Positions 47,487 through 55,440 of a DNA stretch of 55,440 nt are shown piece after piece. Position 1 is the first letter of the stretch, and each line of letters begins with the position of its first letter. The notes under the pieces were generated by a model, which had not been told where the DNA came from, did not search any database, and was given only the letters and a program-made list of their open reading frames with translations. The translations under genes were made by a program, and so were the position numbers. The stretch is taken from positions 1 through 55,440 of the forward strand of contig CAJXRZ010000039.1 in NCBI GenBank assembly GCA_913060515.1, read 5' to 3'. The DNA is from an uncultured Pseudomonadota bacterium (GTDB taxonomy: Bacteria; Myxococcota_A; UBA796; CAJQPC01).

Positions 47487-48856
47487 CAGCCTTCCGCCTC
47501 CAGGATATTCAGGTTCCGCCTAAGGATTGGGCCGTAGTTGTACTTGCCCGGGCACACGACGGTGCAAAGGGCAAGGTCCTCTTCGGCCAGCTCCATCATG
47601 CCCAAAGCTTCGGCCTTCTCCAGATCGCCGGAGATGAGGCTGCGGAGCAGGAAGGTGGGCAAGATGTCCAAGGGCATGACGCGCTCGTACATGCCGATTG
47701 GCACCATGGCTCGGTCGGAGCCGTTGGTGCTGGTGTCCAAGTCGAACTTCTTGCTGGACCCAAAGAGCTTGCTCAGGAAGGCCGCAGAGGTCGAGAAGGT
47801 GTTCAAGCCTGGCTTGAGCCAGCCCAAGAACTCGCGCTGACGGCCTTCAGCCAAGACGCTCACCTGAGAGTCGTATCGACCCAGGAAGCCCATGACCTCG
47901 CCTTGAGCGATGGTGCCGCTCAGGATGGAGCCCGAGATGACCCGCTGCTCGCCGTCCTGGAGCTTGCCGTCAACCAGCTCACTCACAACGGCGCCCCGAC
48001 GGGTCTTGTAGAGCGCGCCATCCTTCACGCCGGGACCGCCCAGGGCGACGATGCGCTCCAGGTCCAGCTTCCCAGTGCGGAAGAGAGCACCCCATGCTGC
48101 CAAGTCCGCCACGCTGAGGTGCCAGACCTGCTTTCCGCGCTTGACGGGCTGCAAGGTGTGGATGTGGGTGCCAACCAAGCCAGCTGGGTGAGGCCCAGCG
48201 AACTCGTGGACGTCGGCGCCCTTGGCCTTGAAGCCAGCGCCAGGAGCCTGGCAGAAGTAGACCTTGTCGGTCAGCTTCATGGCGGCGTCCAGTCCAGCCT
48301 GAATGTCCTCTTCCCGTCCAGCCACGGCGACCTTGGGGTCAGCGGCCAGGGGGTTGGTGTCCATTGCGTTCACAAAGATCGCGACGGGCTGGGCATCCAC
48401 GGCGGCGACACGGCTGTAGGGGCGGGCCCGAAGGGCCGTCCACTCACCGGACTCGATCAAGAGCGCTCGGACTTGGTCCGCACTCAAAGAGTCTGGCGCC
48501 TGGCCGGTGTAGGCCTGGAAGCTGACGTGATCCTCGTCTGTGGTCTCGCCAGCAAGCTCGCGCTCGTTCAGCTCAATGACCAGAGACTGGAAGGCGCGCT
48601 TGTCGCCTCGGTTGATAGCGACGACTTTGCCCGCGCCTGGGGAGGTGTGAAACACCCCTTCCCGCTTGCGGTCCTCGAAGAGGAGGCTGCCGCGCTTGAC
48701 TAAGTCACCTACGATGACCTGCATGCGCGGCTTCATGCCGATGAAGTCCGAGGCCATCACCGCAACGCGGGTGACCGTGGGGGCCTGTTTTACATCTTGG
48801 GCGGGCGTTCCTGTGATGGGAACATCCAAGCCTTTTTTGATGGTGTGCAAAGCCAT
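47486..48856 (-). CDS. nqrA: Na+-translocating NADH:quinone reductase subunit A
   Basis: A 456-residue peripheral subunit, first gene of the operon. It starts [16 protein letters not shown], contains [17 protein letters not shown] (a biotinyl-like fold region) and ends [23 protein letters not shown], a family C-terminal block. The ATG at 48856 has GGAG about 11 bases upstream; a GTG at 48868 would overlap that site and is less likely. The operon order nqrABCDEF-apbE-nqrM equals that of Vibrio. The pump moves Na+ out while oxidising NADH with quinone. Confidence 0.96.
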   Translation of the reverse strand: MALHTIKKGLDVPITGTPAQDVKQAPTVTRVAVMASDFIGMKPRMQVIVGDLVKRGSLLFEDRKREGVFHTSPGAGKVVAINRGDKRAFQSLVIELNERELAGETTDEDHVSFQAYTGQAPDSLSADQVRALLIESGEWTALRARPYSRVAAVDAQPVAIFVNAMDTNPLAADPKVAVAGREEDIQAGLDAAMKLTDKVYFCQAPGAGFKAKGADVHEFAGPHPAGLVGTHIHTLQPVKRGKQVWHLSVADLAAWGALFRTGKLDLERIVALGGPGVKDGALYKTRRGAVVSELVDGKLQDGEQRVISGSILSGTIAQGEVMGFLGRYDSQVSVLAEGRQREFLGWLKPGLNTFSTSAAFLSKLFGSSKKFDLDTSTNGSDRAMVPIGMYERVMPLDILPTFLLRSLISGDLEKAEALGMMELAEEDLALCTVVCPGKYNYGPILRRNLNILEAEG

Positions 48857-48943
48857 ATGCAGCAGCACTCCAGCGTCTGCGTTCAGAAGGGGCGACCGGG
48901 AGCCGCGAAACTATCCCGGAGCCTCTCGCGAGGCCACCGGGTC

Positions 48944-49690
48944 TCAAAAGCTACGAGTTGGTCGAGCGGCCCGGGCGAGGGTCTCAAGTTCATTGCGATA
49001 GAGCTCACCACCGAGCCTGCCGCCCGGATCGATGAGCAGGGAGCCGACCTTGAGGTCGAGCAAAGAGGGGAAGAGCTGGCGCCCTGGGAGGGTGCGAAAA
49101 GCGTCAACCGTCGGGGCGTAGATGCGCAACGCATCCAAGCTGGTAAAGGCCGCGAAGACATCCCAACTCTGAAGCTTGCCCACAGCGAGGGGGAGCCCTT
49201 CGGCGTCCACGCGCAGCAAGAAGGTGGAACGCAGCATGGCCCGGTAGAGCGAATTGCGGGCCTCGGGGGTGCGTTTTCCAGCGGCACCTCGGATGGCCTC
49301 CAGCAGATTCTTGTTTTCAGTGGAGTCCCTATCGCCCAGGGTGATCTCCAACTTGAGGTCACCTTCGTGCTTGTAGGCGGTGCTCAAGAGCTCTTGGGTT
49401 CGCGCTGCGATGAGGGCGCACCGATCGGCGGCGTCAACCCGCTGCAAGGTCTTGAATGGAGAGACCTGTGCGAAGCCTGCTCTGCGGATCAGGCCCACGT
49501 CATTGAGGCTGAGTGGGAAGTCTTTGCCCAGGTACTGCTTCGCCGCGGCCTCGCTGCGGATCTCGCTGCCACCTTTGGCTGCGTGGAAGACGAACCAAGC
49601 GCGCCCACCACGCACGACGAGGCGGTTTCCGGACCCTCCCTCTCTTGTGAGGCGTTCAAGGGCGTGCTGCAGGTCACTGAGATCGCTCAT
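48944..49690 (-). CDS. SseB-like protein, possibly with an N-terminal TY-Chap-type domain
   Basis: A 248-residue cytosolic protein. The N-terminal ~85 residues (NRLVVRGGRAWFVFHAAKGG, FPLSLNDVGLIRRAGF) resemble the TY-Chap chaperone-like domain. The C-terminal part (about 150-245: FLLRVDAEGLPLAVG, DVFAAFTSLDALRIYAP, SLLDLKVGSLLIDPGG) fits the SseB N-terminal domain, common in bacteria outside secretion systems. No secretion genes are nearby. It lies 87 bases upstream of nqrA on the same strand, so co-transcription is possible. The domain names are recognised by eye and not certain. Confidence 0.6.
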   Translation of the reverse strand: MSDLSDLQHALERLTREGGSGNRLVVRGGRAWFVFHAAKGGSEIRSEAAAKQYLGKDFPLSLNDVGLIRRAGFAQVSPFKTLQRVDAADRCALIAARTQELLSTAYKHEGDLKLEITLGDRDSTENKNLLEAIRGAAGKRTPEARNSLYRAMLRSTFLLRVDAEGLPLAVGKLQSWDVFAAFTSLDALRIYAPTVDAFRTLPGRQLFPSLLDLKVGSLLIDPGGRLGGELYRNELETLARAARPTRSF

Positions 49691-49760
49691 GCACCTTTTT
49701 GGAGGGGGAGCCCGCTTGTTGCAAGCTCAGGCCCGCATCCCAGCCCACGATGGGGGTGAC

Positions 49761-50216
49761 TTAGCGCAGGGAAAAGACCAACTGCTGGGTAAAGGCGGCC
49801 ACTGGGCCTTCGATCTCTGCAAACTGGATCTTCTTGTAGGTGGTCAGCAGACACTGGCGCATGTCTTCGTCCTCCAGGCCTGGTGGCACATCCAAGAGGC
49901 GCACGCCTGAGACCCGTCCGCCGGCCGGAACGATGAATTCAACGCTCAGCTCACCGTGGAGAGCGGGGTTGCGTCGAAGGGCGTATTCGTAGCAACGACG
50001 TACCTGACCGGCCCGCTTTCGGGTGCCTCGATGCACGTCCTCTACCGCTCGCTCTCCGTAGAGCTGCACGGGCTTGTGCATGCCCAGGTTGATTCTTTGG
50101 TCGTCCGGGGGCGCCTTGTACGGCCCTCCTGGAGTCCCTGGGGCCCCAGGAAGAGGACTCCCCGCATCTCCAGGGCTCTGGTCTGCCGCAAGAAAGAGAC
50201 TGAGTAGAAAGAACAC
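49761..50216 (-). CDS. Exported protein with an AgmX/PglI-type C-terminal domain
   Basis: A 151-residue protein. The last ~95 residues (RKRAGQVRRCYEYALRRNPALHG, ELSVEFIVPAGGRVSGVRLL, MRQCLLTTYKKIQFAE) form the AgmX/PglI C-terminal domain, a TonB-like fold frequent in myxobacteria and first known from gliding motility. The GTG at 50216 was chosen because GGAGG at 50222-50226 lies five bases upstream and the protein then starts MFFLLSLFLAADQ, a short signal peptide like others here. The longer frame to 50315 would put a basic stretch in front. A Gly/Pro linker follows the signal peptide. Role unknown; no other motility gene is in the window. Confidence 0.7.
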   Translation of the reverse strand: MFFLLSLFLAADQSPGDAGSPLPGAPGTPGGPYKAPPDDQRINLGMHKPVQLYGERAVEDVHRGTRKRAGQVRRCYEYALRRNPALHGELSVEFIVPAGGRVSGVRLLDVPPGLEDEDMRQCLLTTYKKIQFAEIEGPVAAFTQQLVFSLR

Positions 50217-50332
50217 CACGACCTCCGCAGCAACTGACCGACGAGAGGCTCTTCGGGTTCCCGCGCGCGCAAGTTTGAGGACACAAGGCCCCAGAGCAAG
50301 CCCGGCCTCTCCCAACCCGATAGCTCCAGCCC

Positions 50333-52122
<1,790 letters not shown>

Positions 52123-52126
<4 letters not shown>

Positions 52127-52731
52127 AGACCATCGGACTGGACGAAGCTGGACGCGGCTGTGTGCTCGGCCCCCTGGTTGTAGGCGCCTACTGCGTGGAA
52201 GAGCCAAACATCGCAAGGGTCAAAGAGGCAGGGGCCACCGACTCCAAGCGCCTGAGCGCCAAGAAGCGCGAGTCTCTGATCGCGCCTCTGGGCGCCTTGG
52301 GCGAAGCACGTTTGATCGAGATCACACCGGCTCAGATCGACACGGGCAACCTCAACGACCTGGAGCTGGCGGCCTTCGTTGACCACATCTTGCACTTCCG
52401 TCCAGATCGCGTGGTCATCGACGCGCCCGTGCATCCCAATGGCATCCCGAACTTCACCGCCAAGCTGCTCGCCGCCTTGGACTACGTCCCCGAGCTGGTG
52501 ATCGAGAACAAGGCCGATCTGAACTACCCCAGCTGCGGGGCCGCCAGCATCTTCGCCAAGGTGCGGCGGGACAGCCACATCACGCCGCTGAACGCAGGCT
52601 CGGGCTATCCCTCCGATCCGGTGACGCGGGCCTGGCTGCTGGGCTTCATCCAACGAAAAGAGCCCTTTCCAAGCGCCGTTCGTACCCGCTGGGGCACCAT
52701 CGCCAAGCTCCAGCAGCAGAGCCTGTTCTGA
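52123..52731 (+). CDS. rnhB: Ribonuclease HII
   Basis: A 202-residue enzyme that cuts RNA in RNA-DNA hybrids, including single ribonucleotides in DNA. The active-site block is DEAGRG at 7-12 (D7, E8), with VVIDAPVHP carrying the third acidic residue (about 99) and ENKADLNYPSCGAASIFAKV the fourth and the conserved RNase HII core. Length is normal. It overlaps the ABC transporter by four bases, and its TGA shares a base with the next ATG. An RNase HI gene lies 1.8 kb away on the other strand. Confidence 0.94.
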
Positions 52732-53414
52732 TGCTCTCCCTGGTGCTGCCCCTCTACAACGAAGAGGCCTGCGTTCAGGACACGGTCACAGGCCTGCTCG
52801 GCGCACTGCAAGGCGCGGGCTGCGAGCTCATCCTGGTCAACAACGGCTCCGACGACCAGACGCCCTACCGCATCAACCAGCTCGCCATCGAGCACAAGAA
52901 GGTCAAGGCCTACCACTTGGCCGACAACGCCGGCTACGGCGGAGGCATCCTCTTCGGCCTACGCCAAGCCCAGGGAAGCATTCTGGGCTGGAGCTGGGGA
53001 GACGGCCAGATCGCGCCCGAGCACGTGCGCAGCTGCCTGAACTTGGTCCGCCGAGAAGGCGCCCAGCTCGCCAAAGTACGCCGCATCGAGCGCCAAGACG
53101 GCCAGGACCGGGCCATGGTCAGTGCGATCTACAGCCAAGTCATGCGACGCGGATTTGGCGTGCACACCACCGACGTGAACGGCTGCCCCAAGCTCATGCC
53201 GCGAGCGGTGTTCGAGGGGCTGGATCTCCGCTCGAAGGACTGGTTTCTGGACGCTGAGACTCTGCTCAAAGCCCAGGAACAACAGCTGGAAGTTCGCGAA
53301 GTCGAGGCCACCATGCTGCCCCGCCCAGGCGGCAGCTCCAAAGTGAACTGGCGCACGGTGATGGAGTTCAACCAGCGCCTGCTGGCCTGGAAACGCGGCT
53401 GGAGGCCCGAGTGA
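52731..53414 (+). CDS. Family 2 glycosyltransferase, dolichol-phosphate-mannose-synthase type
   Basis: A 227-residue soluble enzyme. LPLYNEEACV at the N-terminus, LVNNGSDDQT, and GDGQ (in place of DXD) followed by IAPEHV are typical for GT2 enzymes that move a sugar from a nucleotide to a polyprenyl phosphate. No membrane helix is seen at the C-terminus. The late WFLDAETLLKAQE block fits the acceptor side. It is coupled to rnhB (TGATG) and to the methyltransferase (ATGA), suggesting a small sugar or lipid modification unit. Confidence 0.88.
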   Translation: MLSLVLPLYNEEACVQDTVTGLLGALQGAGCELILVNNGSDDQTPYRINQLAIEHKKVKAYHLADNAGYGGGILFGLRQAQGSILGWSWGDGQIAPEHVRSCLNLVRREGAQLAKVRRIERQDGQDRAMVSAIYSQVMRRGFGVHTTDVNGCPKLMPRAVFEGLDLRSKDWFLDAETLLKAQEQQLEVREVEATMLPRPGGSSKVNWRTVMEFNQRLLAWKRGWRPE

Positions 53415-54031
53415 TGCACGGCGAGACCAAGGTCCCTGGAACCCAAGGCTACGGGGAGCACGCCGCCACCCTGAGCGAGCGCTACGACCGCGTGGATGTG
53501 CTGGCCCTGTACGCCGAGGCCTGGCCGTACTTCCCCGCCCCACCAGCCCCCGTGCTGGACCTAGGCGCCGGCTCCGGCCGAGACGCCGCTTTCTTCGCAC
53601 AGCGAGGCCATCCCGTCACCGCCGTAGAGCCCTGCGCCCCGCTGCGCCAAGCCGCACAGGCCAAGCACCTCGATCCCGGAGTCGACTGGCTAGACAGCAG
53701 CCTGCCTGCGCTGGAGGGCCTGACCGCACACTACGCGCTGGTCCTTGTCGCAGCGGTCTGGATGCACCTGGACCTGAAGGAGCGCCAAGCTGCCATGCCA
53801 GCGGTCGCCGCACGCCTCGCTCCAGCCGGACTGCTGCACATCTCACTACGCCACGGACCCATTCCCCTGGGTCGCCGCATGTTTGCGGTCACCACCGAAG
53901 AGACCGTGGCCCTCGCCGAGCGTTGTGGCCTGACCCCAATCGCCAATTGGGCCCAGGCGCCACAGCAGCGGGGCAACCAGAAGGCTGGCGTGCACTTCAG
54001 CACTCTGCTCTTCAGGCAAGCAGGCCCTTGA
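53411..54031 (+). CDS. Class I SAM-dependent methyltransferase
   Basis: A 206-residue protein with the SAM-binding motif LDLGAGSGRDAAFFA (about 46-60), an acidic residue after the second strand (TAVEPCAP), and ALVLVAAVWMHL as the fourth strand. The C-terminal part has LLHISLRHGPIP, typical of the fold. Acceptor unknown. It starts in ATGA with the glycosyltransferase, and its own TGA overlaps the TTG of the next gene. The N-terminus begins within the preceding gene by four bases. Confidence 0.85.
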   Translation: MMHGETKVPGTQGYGEHAATLSERYDRVDVLALYAEAWPYFPAPPAPVLDLGAGSGRDAAFFAQRGHPVTAVEPCAPLRQAAQAKHLDPGVDWLDSSLPALEGLTAHYALVLVAAVWMHLDLKERQAAMPAVAARLAPAGLLHISLRHGPIPLGRRMFAVTTEETVALAERCGLTPIANWAQAPQQRGNQKAGVHFSTLLFRQAGP

Positions 54032-54513
54032 GAGGCGGCCGGAAAACGCCGCTGTACCGAAAGGTCAACACCACCGCCCACGGCGTGCATCACGACCACG
54101 GTGGCGACTACCGAGACGCTCGCAGCCAAGCCCACGGCGTCAGCGCTCCCGCCGTTCAGTCCATGGGCGCGAAGAGACGCCGGGGCCTCGACTACACACC
54201 GCTGTTCCGCTTCTTGCTCTCCAAAGTAGGCTGCCATTGGGACGCGGTGCACTCCGAGGCCATCGCTCGCCTGGACCGAGAGCAGCCCATCCACTGGATG
54301 GTGGACGTTCACCCGCCTCTGGGCACGCCAGAGCCCACACTTCGTGCCGGCGAGTCATCCTATTGGAGCCGCCTGTACGTGGATGAGAACAAGCTGCTCC
54401 AGCTGCGCGAGCCCGCCCAAGACCACAGCACCATGCGCCCCTTCTGTGCCTGCTGTACCCACACCCTCAACGGGGTGCCTCTCACCCAGGGCTACGACGC
54501 GGAGCGGCCCTAA
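54028..54513 (+). CDS. Conserved-looking protein of unknown function, His- and Cys-rich
   Basis: A 161-residue protein if it starts at the TTG at 54028 that overlaps the methyltransferase stop (TTGA). The N-terminus is basic and His/Asp-rich (VNTTAHGVHHDHGGDYRD); then comes a helical part (DYTPLFRFLLSKVGCHWDAVHSEAI), a WMVDVHPP strand, and ESSYWSRLYVDENKLLQL. The end carries a Cys cluster CACCTHTLNG that could bind a metal. I recall similar proteins in Bacteroidetes and others without known role, but could not check. No signal peptide or membrane segment. Confidence 0.65.
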   Translation: MRGGRKTPLYRKVNTTAHGVHHDHGGDYRDARSQAHGVSAPAVQSMGAKRRRGLDYTPLFRFLLSKVGCHWDAVHSEAIARLDREQPIHWMVDVHPPLGTPEPTLRAGESSYWSRLYVDENKLLQLREPAQDHSTMRPFCACCTHTLNGVPLTQGYDAERP

Positions 54514-54529
54514 GGCCAGCGTCCAGCAC

Positions 54530-55273
54530 TCAGCGCTGCTCGATGGCCATCACCGCCAAGCGGTCCGCTCTCTCGTTCTCGGGAATGCCCACGTGACCGG
54601 CCACCCAGTCTAGGCGCACACCAGGTCGCGCCTTGAGCCGCGCCCGGAGCCCCAAGATCAACTCGGTGTTCTTCTTGGCCTTCCAGTTCTTGGCCAGAAC
54701 GCCAAAGCTGTACTGAGAGTCGGTGAACACCACCACGGGGGCGTCCGCGGGAACCTCCGCTTCATCCAGAAGGGTCAACGCCAGACCGATTCCACTGAGC
54801 TCACCGACGTTGTTCGTGCCGCGGCCCAGGTACTCCATGGTCTCTGTCGTCGTGCCGTCGGCCAGCTTGAGCACCGCGCCCGCACCACAGGGTCCAGGGT
54901 TGCCCTTGCAGGCACCATCCGTGAAGGCCATGTGCGTGCCCGCAGGGAGCGCGGCGATGCGCTGTGCGGCGTCCTTCTTGGCGGCGGTCGACTGGGCTTG
55001 GGTCCGGGTACCCGCCTTGCCAAAGCCGCTGCCCTTCTTCTTGCGGGCGCCGCCCTTGCCGCCCGTGCTGGGTTCCGCAGCGGTGCCGGCATCCAGCTCT
55101 ACAGCCTTGCCCTTGGGCTTGCCCAAGCCCGCGGTTCCGGCCCGATAGACCTTGGCGCCGTCCGACTTGGAGTAGCGAATGGGCGTACGACCGCCGTCCG
55201 AGAGCACCGCACCGTCTGGGCCAGCTTGGGCGTAGACGGTCTTTCCTTTGAAGGAGACAGGGATCCAATTCAT
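54530..55273 (-). CDS. rnhA: Ribonuclease HI with an N-terminal extension
   Basis: A 247-residue protein. The RNase HI domain occupies about 115-247, with the four acidic residues in FTDGACKGNPGP, NNVGELSG, TDSQYSFG and NERADRLA, and the AGHVGIPEN loop. The enzyme removes RNA from RNA-DNA hybrids. The first ~50 residues (MNWIPVSFKGKTVYAQ, TPIRYSKSDGAKVYR) form a small extra domain, then a Gly/Lys-rich linker (GGKGGARKKKGSGFGKAG). The extension is not the common HBD domain, but may also bind nucleic acid. The ATG at 55273 or a GTG 18 bases earlier could be the start. It converges on the gene at 54028 with 16 bases between. Confidence 0.88.
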   Translation of the reverse strand: MNWIPVSFKGKTVYAQAGPDGAVLSDGGRTPIRYSKSDGAKVYRAGTAGLGKPKGKAVELDAGTAAEPSTGGKGGARKKKGSGFGKAGTRTQAQSTAAKKDAAQRIAALPAGTHMAFTDGACKGNPGPCGAGAVLKLADGTTTETMEYLGRGTNNVGELSGIGLALTLLDEAEVPADAPVVVFTDSQYSFGVLAKNWKAKKNTELILGLRARLKARPGVRLDWVAGHVGIPENERADRLAVMAIEQR

Positions 55274-55440
55274 GCGGTGGACTAACCACACTGGCGCCGC
55301 TCGGCGTGCCTGGTCCCCAAGCTGGCAGCGCTCTGCCCTACTGTCTGTGACTGGCTACGCTGACCGGGCTCCAATGAGTTCGAGTCATATACTGACGTGA
55401 TCACTCCTGTTGAGCCTACTCGCACTCGCCCCTGAACCCG
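55274..55440. other. Upstream region of rnhA to the contig end
   Basis: 167 bases with no convincing coding frame. They should contain the rnhA promoter, but no clear -35/-10 pair is seen. Unlike the left end, there is no adapter sequence here. Confidence 0.5.

Overview
The window is a GC-rich, gene-dense bacterial contig with about 45 protein genes, no gap over 300 bases, and no RNA gene, CRISPR array or insertion sequence that I could recognise. Bases 1-46 are not genome: they match an Illumina Nextera i7-side adapter, so the left contig end is artificial and cuts a gene. The gene content suggests Myxococcota (the former Deltaproteobacteria). The signs are two proteins with MYXO-CTERM-like tails, an AgmX/PglI-type C-terminal domain, a Hanks-type kinase with an extracytoplasmic PEGA-like region, lamin-tail, IPT/TIG and CARDB lipoproteins with Asp-Thr-rich linkers, and a GAAC-N4-GTTC LexA-like box before uvrA. 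This is inference from content, not a phylogeny.

Layout. 47-6869 (minus): a lipoprotein, a MoxR AAA+ ATPase, a DUF58 protein and a TgpA-like transglutaminase, coupled by start/stop overlaps or short gaps, followed by an acyl-CoA ligase and a truncated LpxL-like acyltransferase. 7021-11548: a large TPR protein with a degenerate ATPase domain, two hairpins, hpf (minus) and tyrS. 11610-19698: secreted and envelope proteins (subtilase-like FG-GAP protein, CAP protein, lipoprotein), a DUF2505-like protein, a nitrilase-family hydrolase and a membrane protein. 19768-25431: a tandem-duplicated UvrA of 1887 residues. 25441-29069 (minus): lipoprotein, Ser/Thr kinase and PEGA/beta-rich protein in tight succession. 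29116-30722: a flavodoxin-like protein and a divergent GYF_2/SH3-like membrane protein.

30779-39610 (minus) is the most unusual stretch: six consecutive predicted lipoprotein genes, overlapping or a few bases apart, with adhesion-like domains. One contains a VWA domain interrupted by what reads as a circularly permuted lamin-tail domain. A seventh lipoprotein (cytochrome c plus copper monooxygenase domain, 39698-40906) sits 9 bases behind the sodium-pumping NADH:quinone reductase cluster, nqrABCDEF-apbE-nqrM plus one unknown gene (40916-48856, minus). This points to sodium-based respiration, with ApbE attaching FMN to NqrB and NqrC and NqrM assisting maturation.

48944-50216 (minus) holds an SseB-like protein and an AgmX/PglI-domain protein. 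50333-54513 (plus) is a coupled run: ABC exporter, rnhB, glycosyltransferase 2, methyltransferase and an unknown Cys-rich protein. It converges on rnhA (54530-55273, minus), which has an unusual N-terminal extension. A recurring feature is very short signal peptides (8-14 residues, no Lys or Arg) on about ten exported proteins.
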